DNA of 64,000 nt from Escherichia sp. E4742 (GTDB taxonomy: Bacteria; Pseudomonadota; Gammaproteobacteria; Enterobacterales; Enterobacteriaceae). Both the position numbers and the translations under genes were made by a program. The stretch covers positions 4,650,001 to 4,714,000 of the forward strand of contig NZ_CP040443.1 of assembly GCF_005843885.1 (NCBI RefSeq), written 5' to 3'. Numbering within the stretch: position 1 is the stretch's first letter; each line of letters opens with the position of its first letter. Shown here in pieces: positions 33,077-41,888 of the stretch. A model generated the notes under the pieces. It saw only the letters and a program-made list of their open reading frames with translations. It was not told where the DNA came from and made no database searches.

Positions 33077-34264
33077 ATGAACTTATCTCTGAGACGCTCT
33101 ACTTGCGCCCTTCTCGCCTCGTCGTTGTTATTAACTATCGGACGCGGCGCCACGCTGCCATTTATGACTATTTACTTGAGTCGCCAGTACAGCCTGGGTG
33201 TCGATCTCATTGGTTATGCGATGACAATTGCGCTCACTATTGGCGTCGTCTTTAGCCTCGGTTTTGGTATCCTGGCGGATAAGTTCGACAAGAAACGCTA
33301 TATGTTACTGGCAATTACGGCCTTCGCCAGCGGTTTTATCGCCATTCCCCTGGTGGACAGCGTCACGCTGGTGGTACTTTTTTTCGCACTCATCAACTGT
33401 GCCTATTCCGTTTTTGCCACTGTATTGAAAGCCTGGTTTGCCGACAATCTTTCATCCACCAGCAAAACGAAGATCTTCTCGATCAACTACACCATGCTCA
33501 ACATTGGCTGGACCGTCGGCCCACCACTCGGCACCCTGTTAGTCATGCAGAGCATCAATCTGCCCTTTTGGCTGGCAGCTATCTGCTCAGCGTTTCCCAT
33601 GGTTTTCATTCAAATTTGGGTAAAGCGCAGCGAGAAAATCATCGCCACAGAAACAGGCAGCGTCTGGTCGCCAAAGGTTTTGTTACGGGATAAAGCGCTG
33701 CTGTGGTTCACCTGCTCTGCCTTTCTGGCTTCTTTCGTGAGCGGTGCCTTTGCCTCTTGTATCTCGCAATATGTGATGGTCATAGCGGATAGTGGTTTTG
33801 CTGAAAAAGTAGTCGCAGTGGTCCTGCCTGTTAATGCCGCGATGGTGGTTACGTTGCAGTATTCCGTTGGGCGACGAATTAACCCGACCAACATCCGCGC
33901 GCTGATGACGGTAGGCACACTCTGTTTTGTCGTCGGTCTGGTCGGTTTTATTTTTTCCGGAAACAGCCTGCTATTGTGGGGAATTTCAGCCGCGGTATTT
34001 ACTGTTGGTGAAATTATTTATGCTCCCGGTGAGTATATGTTGATTGACCATATTGCGCCGCCGGGAATGAAAGCCAGCTATTTTTCCGCTCAGTCATTAG
34101 GTTGGTTGGGGGCAGCGGTAAATCCATTAGTAAGTGGTGTGGTACTGACCACTCTCCCGTCTTCCTCGCTGTTTATCATCCTGGCGGTAGTCATCATTGC
34201 CGCGTGGGCGCTGATGTTAAAAGGTATTAACGCCAGACCCCAGGGGCAGCCAGCACTCTGTTGA
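33077..34264 (+). CDS. ydeE: MFS efflux transporter YdeE
   Basis: A major facilitator of 395 residues with twelve predicted helices, linked in E. coli to dipeptide export. The ATG at 33077 (MNLSLRRSTCALL) gives the family length; the longer frame begins only at a TTG. The loop between helices 2 and 3 has motif A as GILADKFDKKRYML. It is monocistronic, with the lineage-specific rhodanese gene converging 37 bp beyond its stop. Confidence 0.94.
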   Translation: MNLSLRRSTCALLASSLLLTIGRGATLPFMTIYLSRQYSLGVDLIGYAMTIALTIGVVFSLGFGILADKFDKKRYMLLAITAFASGFIAIPLVDSVTLVVLFFALINCAYSVFATVLKAWFADNLSSTSKTKIFSINYTMLNIGWTVGPPLGTLLVMQSINLPFWLAAICSAFPMVFIQIWVKRSEKIIATETGSVWSPKVLLRDKALLWFTCSAFLASFVSGAFASCISQYVMVIADSGFAEKVVAVVLPVNAAMVVTLQYSVGRRINPTNIRALMTVGTLCFVVGLVGFIFSGNSLLLWGISAAVFTVGEIIYAPGEYMLIDHIAPPGMKASYFSAQSLGWLGAAVNPLVSGVVLTTLPSSSLFIILAVVIIAAWALMLKGINARPQGQPALC

Positions 34265-34301
34265 CGTTCGTGCCGTGCCACTACTGGCACGGCTTCGCTA
34301 A

Positions 34302-34700
34302 TCATTTTTCTGTGGCAAAGGCATAGCCTTCATCTTCCCAGCCGGTTATCCCGCCGAGCATGATTTTAACCGACTTTCCGAGTCGAGCCAGTTTGAGTGC
34401 CGCACGGTCTGCACCGTTACAATGTGGCCCCGCGCAATACACCACAAATAGAGTATCGTCCGGCCATTCGGTCATTCTCTCTGCGGTCATTTGCTTATGG
34501 GGTAGATGAAGAGCGCCTGGGATATGCCGACGCGCGAAGTCCTCTTCACGTCCAACCACATGAAGTAAAACGAAATCATCGCCAATATAAGCCAGAGAGT
34601 CATGAACATCGGCACAATCTGTTTCGACACTCAGGCGCGCGAGAAAATGCGCCTCAGCAACTTCCGGCTTCGCTGTGGTAAATTCAGTGACATAACGCAT
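34302..34700 (-). CDS. Rhodanese-like domain protein, 132 aa
   Basis: A single rhodanese (Cdc25-like sulfurtransferase) domain. The N-terminal helix is AEAHFLARLSVETDC, the CH2A-type motif appears as VVGREEDFARRHIPGALHLPH, and the active-site loop begins VVYCAGPHCNGADRAAL with the likely nucleophilic Cys. The C-terminal motif is LGGITGWEDEGYAF. It is cytoplasmic, with no signal peptide. Rhodaneses move sulfane sulfur between donor and acceptor thiols, and the acceptor here is unknown. The gene is divergent from the FtrA-like regulator with a 73-bp spacer, so the two are probably one regulator-target unit. I do not recall this pair at this position in K-12; it may be ancestral and lost there, or acquired here. 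Confidence 0.85.
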   Translation of the reverse strand: MRYVTEFTTAKPEVAEAHFLARLSVETDCADVHDSLAYIGDDFVLLHVVGREEDFARRHIPGALHLPHKQMTAERMTEWPDDTLFVVYCAGPHCNGADRAALKLARLGKSVKIMLGGITGWEDEGYAFATEK

Positions 34701-34773
34701 AGTGCTTTTTCCTTTTGGTTTGTTGTGTTAACAATAATGTAACCAATCTACTTTTCACTGACCGCCTCCCGAT

Positions 34774-35766
34774 ATGCCAGAAAAGAGCAAAATGATGACA
34801 ACGTTACAACGTCCGCTGGTTGTTGCACTGGCTTATGACGGGCTATGTACTTTCGAATTTGGCGTAGCCGTTGAAATATTCGGCCTGCCACGACCGGAAC
34901 TGGGCGATAACTGGTATCGTTTTGCCGTTGCTGCGGTAGAACCTGGTGTGCTGCAAGCCACCGGGGGGATCCACGTGGTTGCAGATGGAGGGCTGGAATT
35001 ATTGCCCAACGCCGATATGGTTATTATTCCTGGCTGGCGTGGAATAGATGCAAAAGTGCCAGAGATGTTATGTCAGTCATTGCGCGAGGCACACCAGCGC
35101 GGTACCCGCCTGGTATCGATATGCTCTGGCGCGTTTGTCCTTGCTGCTGCGGGCCTTCTTCACCAGCGAAAAGCGACCACCCACTGGCGCTACACTGAAC
35201 AACTCCGGCATCGTTATCCTTCAATCAGCGTAAGTGACAATGTGTTATATCAGGATGAAGGACAAGTGATGACCTCCGCCGGAAGCGCCGCGGGGATCGA
35301 TCTGTGTTTACATATCGTGCGCAAAGATTTTGGCCATGAGATTGCTAATAATGTCGCCCGGCGGCTGGTCATACAGCCACATCGCCAGGGGGATCAACCA
35401 CAAAATCTGACGCGCCCAATGGCCTCACCGCGTGAAAGCCAGACGTTAGGTGCATTATTCGACTTTTTGCAGCAGAATCTGGCACAAACACACACTGTGT
35501 CTTCCCTCGCCGAGCGGGTAAATATGAGTCCGCGCACTTTTTTGAGACGTTTTGAGGCGTTAACCGGCATGACGCCCGCCCGCTGGCTGCTCAATGAACG
35601 ATTAATACGAGTACAGGATTATCTGCAAAATTCGGCTTTTAACATCGATAAAATTGCCGAGCTGACGGGTTTTGGCAATTCAGCGTTATTGCGTCATCAC
35701 TTTCACCAACGTTTTTTATTATCCCCTTCGCAATATCGTAAAAACAGCCGTTTCCCATCACAATAA
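34774..35766 (+). CDS. FtrA/GlxA-type transcriptional regulator (DJ-1/PfpI + AraC HTH)
   Basis: A 330-residue cytoplasmic regulator. Residues about 13-190 form a DJ-1/PfpI (class I glutamine amidotransferase-like) domain: LVVALAYDGLCTFEFGVAVEIFGLP, MVIIPGWRG, and SICSGAFVLAAAGLLHQRKATTHWRY with the nucleophile-elbow Cys. Residues 220-325 form the AraC HTH pair: SSLAERVNMSPRTFLRRFEALTGMTPARWL and IAELTGFGNSALLRHHFHQRF. Annotations in Enterobacterales usually call this FtrA. ATG codons at 34792 and 34795 are alternative starts; none has a strong ribosome site. It probably regulates the divergent rhodanese gene. The ligand is unknown. Confidence 0.85.
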   Translation: MPEKSKMMTTLQRPLVVALAYDGLCTFEFGVAVEIFGLPRPELGDNWYRFAVAAVEPGVLQATGGIHVVADGGLELLPNADMVIIPGWRGIDAKVPEMLCQSLREAHQRGTRLVSICSGAFVLAAAGLLHQRKATTHWRYTEQLRHRYPSISVSDNVLYQDEGQVMTSAGSAAGIDLCLHIVRKDFGHEIANNVARRLVIQPHRQGDQPQNLTRPMASPRESQTLGALFDFLQQNLAQTHTVSSLAERVNMSPRTFLRRFEALTGMTPARWLLNERLIRVQDYLQNSAFNIDKIAELTGFGNSALLRHHFHQRFLLSPSQYRKNSRFPSQ

Positions 35767-35873
35767 CCGCCTGATTCAGCCTTTGTTTAGGTAATCTCTG
35801 CTAATATCTTTCTCATTGAGATGAAAATTAAGGTAAGCGAGGAAACACACCACACAATAAACGGAGGAAAATA

Positions 35874-35969
35874 ATGTTGGGTAATATGAATGTTTTTATA
35901 GCTGTTCTGGGAATAATTTTATTTTCTGGCTTTCTGGCCGCATATTTCAGCTACAAATGGGATGACTAA
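35874..35969 (+). CDS. mgtS: Small membrane protein MgtS (YneM), 31 aa
   Basis: MgtS is induced by low magnesium through PhoQ/PhoP and protects the Mg2+ importer MgtA from degradation; it also acts with PitA. The ORF encodes 31 residues, one transmembrane helix (VFIAVLGIILFSGFLAAYF) and a short polar end (SYKWDD). A strong GGAGG ribosome site is at 35863-35867. A TGTTTA half-site near 35785 resembles half of a PhoP box; the second half is not clear. Two residues appear to differ from remembered K-12 (Ile9 and Tyr27). Confidence 0.92.
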   Translation: MLGNMNVFIAVLGIILFSGFLAAYFSYKWDD

Positions 35970-36043
35970 TGAACGGAGATAATCCCTCACCTAACCGGCC
36001 CCTTGTTACAATTGCGTGCAAGGGGCCTGATTTTCTGACGGCG

Positions 36044-36141
36044 AAAAAAAACCGCCAGTAAACCGGCGGTGAATGCTTGCATGGATCGATTTGTGTTTTG
36101 CTTTTACGCTATCAGGCATTTCTCTGCACTGGTAACGGTTC
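36044..36141 (-). ncRNA. mgrR: Small RNA MgrR
   Basis: MgrR is a PhoP-controlled, Hfq-dependent sRNA of about 98 nt that represses eptB and soxS. The minus-strand sequence between mgtS and dgcZ matches it in order: a CCTGATAGCG-like 5' part, then AAGCAAAACACAAATC, CCATGCAAGC, and a terminator ACCGCC-N8-GGCGGT (36051-36070) followed by at least seven T. Position, strand and terminator agree with K-12. The 5' end is estimated from the known length, and no exact PhoP box was located. Confidence 0.8.
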
Positions 36142-36186
36142 TTTGACACAGTAGCATTATTTTTCTCAATGAATGTTAAACAGAGC

Positions 36187-37077
36187 TTAAACTCGGGCAA
36201 TCACACTCTGCTCGTCAATAAACATACAGCGATTTCTTCCGGTCTGCTTGCCTTCGTACATTGCTCTGTCAGCCCTTCCAATAACCACATCCAACGGTTC
36301 ATCAGGAAACGCGCGGCTCACGCCAGCGGTCACTGTTATTGGGATATGTCCGCCAGGATGCGCTATGGCATGGTTATCGACTAACTGACAAATACGTAGC
36401 CCGGCACGACACGCCTCATCATCATTTTGCGCTTTGATGATAATAATAAACTCTTCACCACCATAGCGATAAACCGTATCGTAGTCACGCGTCCAACCGG
36501 CTAAGTAAGTCGCCAGGGCTCGTAATACCACATCACCGATTAAATGTCCGTAGGTATCATTAACCAGTTTAAATCGGTCTATATCCAGCAGCATTAAATA
36601 AAGATTTAATGGTTCAGCATTACGTAATTGATGATCAAAGGATTCATCAAGTACCCGACGGCCAGGTAATCCCGTCAATACATCCATATTGCTACGAATA
36701 GTCAGCAAATAAATTTTGTAATCTGTTAATGCTGCGGTAAAAGAAAGCAACCCTTCCTGAAATTCTTCAAAATGAGCGTCCTGCCAGCGATTTTCAACAA
36801 TAGCCAGCATTAATTCCCGACCACAGTTATGCATATGTTGATGGACAGAATCTATTAGCCGAACGTAAGGTAATTCATCGTTATCGAGTGGCCCCAGATG
36901 ATCAATCCACCGACCAAACTGGCACAGCCCATAAGAATGGCTATCCGTTATTTCTGGCTTACTGGCATCTCTCGCGACCACGCTATGAAACATACTCACC
37001 AGCCATTGGTAGTGGGCATCGATAGCCTTATTGAGATTAAACAAGATGGCATCGATTTCCGTTGTCTTCTTGATCAT
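36187..37077 (-). CDS. dgcZ: Zinc-regulated diguanylate cyclase DgcZ (YdeH)
   Basis: A cytoplasmic diguanylate cyclase that makes cyclic di-GMP and activates poly-GlcNAc synthesis; zinc inhibits it through the N-terminal CZB domain. It has 296 residues from ATG 37077. The CZB zinc ligands appear in YQWLVSMFH, YGLCQFGRWIDHLG and HQHMHNCGREL (His22, Cys52, His79, His83 type positions). The C-terminal GGDEF domain has LLDIDRFKLVNDTYGHLIGD and the active loop GGEEF. RDYD lies exactly five residues before the loop, a canonical RxxD inhibitory site. It is CsrA-controlled in E. coli. Confidence 0.95.
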   Translation of the reverse strand: MIKKTTEIDAILFNLNKAIDAHYQWLVSMFHSVVARDASKPEITDSHSYGLCQFGRWIDHLGPLDNDELPYVRLIDSVHQHMHNCGRELMLAIVENRWQDAHFEEFQEGLLSFTAALTDYKIYLLTIRSNMDVLTGLPGRRVLDESFDHQLRNAEPLNLYLMLLDIDRFKLVNDTYGHLIGDVVLRALATYLAGWTRDYDTVYRYGGEEFIIIIKAQNDDEACRAGLRICQLVDNHAIAHPGGHIPITVTAGVSRAFPDEPLDVVIGRADRAMYEGKQTGRNRCMFIDEQSVIARV

Positions 37078-37338
37078 TGCCACTCCTTTTTCACAGTTCC
37101 TTGTGCGCTTTATTCTAACTGGAGAAAAGAAAATTTACGTCAATATTTTCATAGAAATCCTAATCAGGAAGTGATGTTAAAGATAACATTGTGATTTAGA
37201 ACTAAATCACCCCAAAAAAAAGTGTTTAACTCTGTAATTGCCTCTGCACTTTCGCTGGTAAAACACAGATAAACAGCCAAAACAACAAAAGCCCAATGAC
37301 CCAACATGTTGGGCCATAAGGCTAATTTATTTTTATGA

Positions 37339-37731
37339 CTATTTCTGCAGATGAGTGACCCGTACGACAGCTGGGGAGCTTTTTTTATCCAGACTCCCGC
37401 TAATGTTGATCATCTGGTCAGGCTGAACTTCTCGCCCATCAAAGACAGCGGCAGGAATAACAACATTAACTTCACCGCTCTTATCGCGGAAAACGTAACG
37501 GTCTTCTCCCTGATGAGAAATCAAATTACCCCGCAATGAAACTGAAGCGCCATCATGCATCGTTTTCGCGAAATCAACGGTCATTATTTTCGCATCGTCG
37601 GTTCCGCGATAGCCGTCCTCTATTGCATGCGGCGGCGGTGGCGCCGCATCCTGTTTTAAACCACCCTGTTCATCTGCCAACGCATAAGGCATGACAAGAA
37701 AACTCGCTAATATAATAGCCTGAAATTTCAT
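37339..37731 (-). CDS. ydeI: BOF-family periplasmic stress protein YdeI
   Basis: An exported protein of 130 residues of the bacterial OB-fold (BOF, YgiW/OmdA) family. It is linked in Salmonella to resistance to cationic antimicrobial peptides and in E. coli to hydrogen peroxide stress. The signal peptide is MKFQAIILASFLVMPYALA. The OB fold is made of the strands AKIMTVDFAKTMHDGASVSLRGNLIS, YVFRDKSGEVNVVIPAAVF and MINISGSLDK. K-12 has ydeJ between ydeI and dcp; no trace of it is seen here. Confidence 0.93.
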   Translation of the reverse strand: MKFQAIILASFLVMPYALADEQGGLKQDAAPPPPHAIEDGYRGTDDAKIMTVDFAKTMHDGASVSLRGNLISHQGEDRYVFRDKSGEVNVVIPAAVFDGREVQPDQMINISGSLDKKSSPAVVRVTHLQK

Positions 37732-37861
37732 ACTGACTCCTTAATGGCGTTTAGTTTAACTTATTAAGTCTGGTTGCTGTTTTGTGAAATGGCCACTAAG
37801 AATTAGTCTAATTATCATAACTCGGTTAAAATCAGCCGATTAAAACCTAAAACTTATTAAG

Positions 37862-37879
37862 TGATGATAATTATCATCA
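37862..37879. promoter_or_regulatory. Fur-box-like perfect palindrome
   Basis: TGATGATAATTATCATCA is an 18-bp perfect palindrome 131 bp upstream of ydeI. It matches the Fur consensus in its GATAAT-type arms. It may regulate ydeI. The surrounding AT-rich segment (37732-37972) has no gene. Confidence 0.45.
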
Positions 37880-37972
37880 ACAACATAATATTGCAGAATA
37901 CATAATAAACTTAAGATAATTTCCCGACCACAGGTTATTATCGATAAAAATTTACAACGACATTAATTTGTA

Positions 37973-37996
37973 AGCCGGATTGCAGTCAATCCGGCT
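37973..37996 (-). terminator. dcp terminator
   Basis: AGCCGGATTG-N4-CAATCCGGCT, a 10-bp perfect stem 14 bp past the dcp stop, followed by TACAAATTAAT on the minus strand. Confidence 0.75.
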
Positions 37997-38009
37997 CACT
38001 CTTGCAAAA

Positions 38010-40055
38010 TTATACGTTCAAGCCGCGATGTTGCAGCATTGGTGTAATCTGTGGTGCCTTACCTCGCCATTGGCGATACAGGTGTTCTAAATCTTCGCTA
38101 TTACCTTTGGAAAGGATAGCATCGCGAAAACGTTGCCCATTTTCACGCGTTAAACCACCCTCCTCGACAAACCATTGGTAACCATCGTCTGCCAGCATTT
38201 GCGTCCACAGATACGCGTAGTAACCCGCCGCGTATCCGCCACCAAAAATGTGAGCGAAATAACTACTGCGATAACGCGGCGGTACAGCGGGAAGATCCAT
38301 GTTTTCCGCAGCCAGCGCCCGAAGTTCGAAATCGTCCACGTCCTGCCATGCTTCATTCTCATCCAGACAATGCCAGCGCATATCAAGAAGCGCAGCGCTA
38401 AGTAACTCGCTCATCTCGTAGCCTTTATTGAACAGGCTGGCATTGCGCATTTTCTGTTGTAACTCTTCCGGCATGGTTTCTCCGGTTTGGTAATGCTTCG
38501 CATAGCGAGAGAATACCTGCGGATTTGTCGCCCAGTGTTCGTTGATTTGTGAAGGGAACTCGACGAAATCACGCGGCGTGTTGGTGCCAGAAAGCGTCGC
38601 ATAACGTTGGCTGGCAAACAGGCCGTGCAGCGTATGACCAAATTCATGGAATAAGGTTATAACATCATCCCACAATAACAATGCAGGTTCACCTGTCGTT
38701 GGTTTCTGATAATTGCAAACATTGTAAATAACGGGACGTGTGTCATTGAGCGTAGATTGCTCAACAAAATTCCCCATCCACGCACCGCCGCTTTTGGAAT
38801 CACGGGCAAAGAAATCACCGTAAAATAGCGCAAGACCGACTCCGTTATGGTCAAATATTTCCCATACGCGCACATCCGGGTGATAGATCGGTATATCAAA
38901 GCGCTCGACAAATTTAATGCCGAAAAGCTGATTTGCAGTCCAGAATACCCCCTCATTCAACACTGTGTTCAATTCGAAATAAGGTTTGAGCTGCGCTTCA
39001 TCGAGACAGAATTTCTCGCGTCTTACCTGCTCGGCATAAAATGCCCAGTCCCACGGCTGGACGCTAAATCCGCCTTGCTGCTTTTCGATAACCGCCTGAA
39101 TAGACGCCAGTTCATCGTCTGCTCGCTTACGCGCGGCCGGGACAATTTCACGCATGAAGTTAAGTGCGGCTTCGGGTGTTTTTGCCATCTGGTCGGCGAT
39201 TTTCCATGCAGCATAATGAGGGAAACCAAGCAGTTTCGCCTGCTGCGCGCGGATCTCCACCAGCCGTTGAATAATGGCTCGGGTATCGTTAGCGTCTTTT
39301 TTTTCTGCCCGAGCCCAGCCCGCAGTGAACAGTTTTTCACGCGTCGCGCGATCGCGCAGTTCGGCAAGCGCCGGTTGCTGGGTGGTATTCAGCAGTGGGA
39401 TAAGCCACTTGTTATCCAGACCTTTCTCACGCGCTGCATCCGCCGCCAGGGCAATATCTTGCTCACTCATCCCGGCCAGTTGCCCAATATCGTCAACCAC
39501 CAGCCCACCGGATTTGTTCGCCGCTAATAACCGCTGGTTAAACTGACTGATAAGGGTCGCCGCCTCTGTATTCAGCACTTTTAATTTTGCCTTATCGGCC
39601 TCTGCAAGTTTGGCCCCGGCAAGAACAAAACGTTGATGAATCACCTCGACCAGTCGAATAGATTCGCTATCAAGACTCAAAGATTCACGGCGCTGCCAGA
39701 TGGCATCGACCCGAGCGAACAATTCGCCGTTCAGGTAAATGTCATTAGCCAGTTCTGCAAGTTCTGCCGAGAACTGTTCATCAAGACGCTGTAATTCATC
39801 GTTGGTATGCGCCGAGGTCATAGCGAAGAAGACGCTGGTCACACGTGTGAGTAATTCCCCGCTCTTTTCAAGAGCCAGAATAGTATTAGTAAAATCGGGC
39901 GTCTGTGGGTTTAACGCTATCGCTTCTATCTCAACCCGCTTTTGCCGCATTCCCTCGTCGAATGCCGGGCGATAGTGATGATTTGCAATCTGATCAAAAT
40001 GGGGCGCCATATAAGGCAGCGTGCTCTGCGTAAGAAAAGGATTCGTCGTTGACAT
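38010..40055 (-). CDS. dcp: Peptidyl-dipeptidase Dcp
   Basis: A zinc metallopeptidase removing dipeptides from the C termini of peptides and N-acylated peptides. It has 681 residues in the M3 (thimet oligopeptidase) family and is soluble, with no signal peptide. The zinc site is LFHEFGHTLHGLF near residue 470, with the third ligand Glu downstream in the PSQINEHWA segment. The C-terminal region YAAGYYAYLWTQMLADDGYQWF is family-typical. Length matches K-12. It is divergent from ydfG. Confidence 0.96.
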   Translation of the reverse strand: MSTTNPFLTQSTLPYMAPHFDQIANHHYRPAFDEGMRQKRVEIEAIALNPQTPDFTNTILALEKSGELLTRVTSVFFAMTSAHTNDELQRLDEQFSAELAELANDIYLNGELFARVDAIWQRRESLSLDSESIRLVEVIHQRFVLAGAKLAEADKAKLKVLNTEAATLISQFNQRLLAANKSGGLVVDDIGQLAGMSEQDIALAADAAREKGLDNKWLIPLLNTTQQPALAELRDRATREKLFTAGWARAEKKDANDTRAIIQRLVEIRAQQAKLLGFPHYAAWKIADQMAKTPEAALNFMREIVPAARKRADDELASIQAVIEKQQGGFSVQPWDWAFYAEQVRREKFCLDEAQLKPYFELNTVLNEGVFWTANQLFGIKFVERFDIPIYHPDVRVWEIFDHNGVGLALFYGDFFARDSKSGGAWMGNFVEQSTLNDTRPVIYNVCNYQKPTTGEPALLLWDDVITLFHEFGHTLHGLFASQRYATLSGTNTPRDFVEFPSQINEHWATNPQVFSRYAKHYQTGETMPEELQQKMRNASLFNKGYEMSELLSAALLDMRWHCLDENEAWQDVDDFELRALAAENMDLPAVPPRYRSSYFAHIFGGGYAAGYYAYLWTQMLADDGYQWFVEEGGLTRENGQRFRDAILSKGNSEDLEHLYRQWRGKAPQITPMLQHRGLNV

Positions 40056-40191
40056 TTTCTACTCCTGAAAACGAGGTGTTCCATAGCGTAGGCTTACTGA
40101 TAACGGAGTGCAATGTTGCAAACCAGTATTACCCGCTCTTAAGCATCACGTGCTATGTTAGTGACACACAAAAGCGTTGAGGAACAGTGAG

Positions 40192-40938
40192 ATGATCGTT
40201 TTAGTAACTGGAGCAACGGCAGGTTTTGGTGAATGCATTACTCGTCGTTTTATTCAACAAGGGCATAAAGTTATCGCCACTGGCCGTCGTCAGGAGCGGT
40301 TGCAGGAGTTAAAAGACGAGCTGGGAGATAATCTGTATATTGCCCAACTGGACGTCCGTAACCGCGCCGCCATTGAAGAAATGCTGGCATTGCTTCCTGC
40401 CGAGTGGAGTGACATTGATATTCTGGTGAACAATGCTGGACTGGCGCTGGGTATGGAACCTGCACATAAAGCGAGCGTTGAAGACTGGGAAACCATGATT
40501 GATACCAACAATAAGGGCCTCGTGTATATGACGCGCGCAGTCCTGCCGGGCATGGTTGAGCGCAATCGTGGTCACATTATTAACATTGGTTCAACGGCGG
40601 GTAGCTGGCCATATGCAGGTGGCAACGTCTACGGCGCGACAAAAGCGTTTGTTCGTCAGTTCAGCCTGAATCTACGCACAGATCTGCACGGTACAGCAGT
40701 ACGTGTCACAGACATCGAACCAGGGCTGGTGGGTGGCACCGAATTTTCCAATGTCCGCTTTAAAGGCGATGACGGCAAAGCAGAAAAAACCTATCAAAAT
40801 ACCGTTGCACTGACGCCAGAAGATGTCAGCGAAGCCGTCTGGTGGGTAGCCACTCTCCCCGCTCACGTTAACATCAATACTCTGGAAATGATGCCGGTTA
40901 CCCAAAGCTATGCCGGGTTGAATGTCCATCGGCATTAA
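40192..40938 (+). CDS. ydfG: 3-hydroxy acid / malonic semialdehyde reductase YdfG
   Basis: An NADP-dependent short-chain dehydrogenase that oxidises L-allo-threonine and serine and reduces malonic semialdehyde to 3-hydroxypropionate in the Rut pyrimidine pathway. It has 248 residues from ATG 40192. LVTGATAGFGECITRRF binds the nucleotide, VNNAGLALG is the structural motif, and the catalytic set is Ser in IGSTAGSWPY and Tyr/Lys in YGATKAFVRQF. The longer open frame to 40177 is not supported. It precedes rspR on the same strand. Confidence 0.95.
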   Translation: MIVLVTGATAGFGECITRRFIQQGHKVIATGRRQERLQELKDELGDNLYIAQLDVRNRAAIEEMLALLPAEWSDIDILVNNAGLALGMEPAHKASVEDWETMIDTNNKGLVYMTRAVLPGMVERNRGHIINIGSTAGSWPYAGGNVYGATKAFVRQFSLNLRTDLHGTAVRVTDIEPGLVGGTEFSNVRFKGDDGKAEKTYQNTVALTPEDVSEAVWWVATLPAHVNINTLEMMPVTQSYAGLNVHRH

Positions 40939-41026
40939 TTTTTATACCCGGCCTCACCGCCGGGTTATTGCTTGTCACAAAAAAGTGGTAGACTCTTGCA
41001 GTTAACCCACTCAAAAGCAATAACGA

Positions 41027-41713
41027 ATGACCGTCGAAACACAACTTAATCCCACACAGCCTGTCAATCAGCAAATTTACCGTATTCTTCGCCGCGACAT
41101 TGTGCATTGTCTGATTGCACCAGGTACGCCATTGTCGGAAAAAGAAGTTTCTGTTCGTTTCAATGTGTCACGCCAGCCGGTTCGCGAAGCCTTCATTAAA
41201 CTGGCTGAAAACGGCCTGATTCAAATTCGCCCGCAGCGTGGCAGCTACGTCAATAAAATCTCCATGACCCAGGTTCGCAATGGCAGTTTTATTCGACAGG
41301 CCATTGAGTGCGCGGTGGCACGGCGGGCAGCGAGCATGATCACTGAAAGCCAGTGCTACCAACTTGAGCAAAATCTTCACCAGCAACGCATTGCCATTGA
41401 GCGCAAACAACTGGATGATTTTTTTGAACTTGATGATAACTTCCATCAACTCCTTACCGATATTGCTGACTGTCAGCTCGCCTGGGACACCATTGAAAAC
41501 CTGAAAGCGACCGTTGACCGGGTGCGCTACATGAGTTTTGACCACGTTTCGCCGCCGGAAATGCTGCTTCGCCAGCACATGGATATTTTCTCTGCGCTGC
41601 AAACACATGATGGTGATGCCGTTGAAAAGGCAATGGCATTGCATTTGCAGGAGATTAGCGAGTCCGTACAGCTAATACGCCAGGAAAATAGCGACTGGTT
41701 CAGCGAAGAGTAA
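41027..41713 (+). CDS. rspR: GntR-family repressor RspR (YdfH)
   Basis: A FadR-subfamily GntR regulator, 228 residues, that represses rspAB. The winged HTH spans residues 20-75: RILRRDIVHCLIAPGTPLSEKEVSVRFNVSRQPVREAFIKLAENGLI. The helical FCD effector domain follows, with metal-binding His/Asp in FFELDDNFHQLL and RQHMDIFSAL. The ligand is probably a hexonate-type sugar acid, judging from its targets. The target genes rspBA lie 3.4 kb downstream on the other strand. Confidence 0.93.
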   Translation: MTVETQLNPTQPVNQQIYRILRRDIVHCLIAPGTPLSEKEVSVRFNVSRQPVREAFIKLAENGLIQIRPQRGSYVNKISMTQVRNGSFIRQAIECAVARRAASMITESQCYQLEQNLHQQRIAIERKQLDDFFELDDNFHQLLTDIADCQLAWDTIENLKATVDRVRYMSFDHVSPPEMLLRQHMDIFSALQTHDGDAVEKAMALHLQEISESVQLIRQENSDWFSEE

Positions 41714-41721
41714 TTCTTTAC

Positions 41722-41745
41722 CTCTCATCCCATTCGGGGTGAGAG
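41722..41745 (+). terminator. Possible rspR terminator hairpin
   Basis: CTCTCATCCC-ATTC-GGGGTGAGAG has one wobble pair and lies 8 bp past the rspR stop. The T run is short, so termination may be weak. Confidence 0.45.
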
Positions 41746-41793
41746 TTCATCCCCCTTCTTCTGGATTATGCAAGCATCAAAAAAGATGTGAAC

Positions 41794-41807
41794 TTGATCA
41801 TAAACAA
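41794..41807 (+). promoter_or_regulatory. Putative FNR site upstream of ydfZ
   Basis: TTGAT-CATA-AACAA matches the FNR consensus TTGAT-N4-ATCAA in nine of ten positions. It lies about 90 bp before ydfZ, consistent with anaerobic induction of that gene in E. coli. Confidence 0.55.
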
Positions 41808-41888
41808 AAAAAAATTCACTCGACAGGAGTATTTATATTGCGCCCGTTACGTGGGCTTCGACTGTAAATCAGAAAGGAGAAAACACCT

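Noticed and set aside
38847..39527. 226-codon + strand ORF opposite dcp
   Set aside because: Antisense shadow of a well-conserved gene, no start signal or domain.
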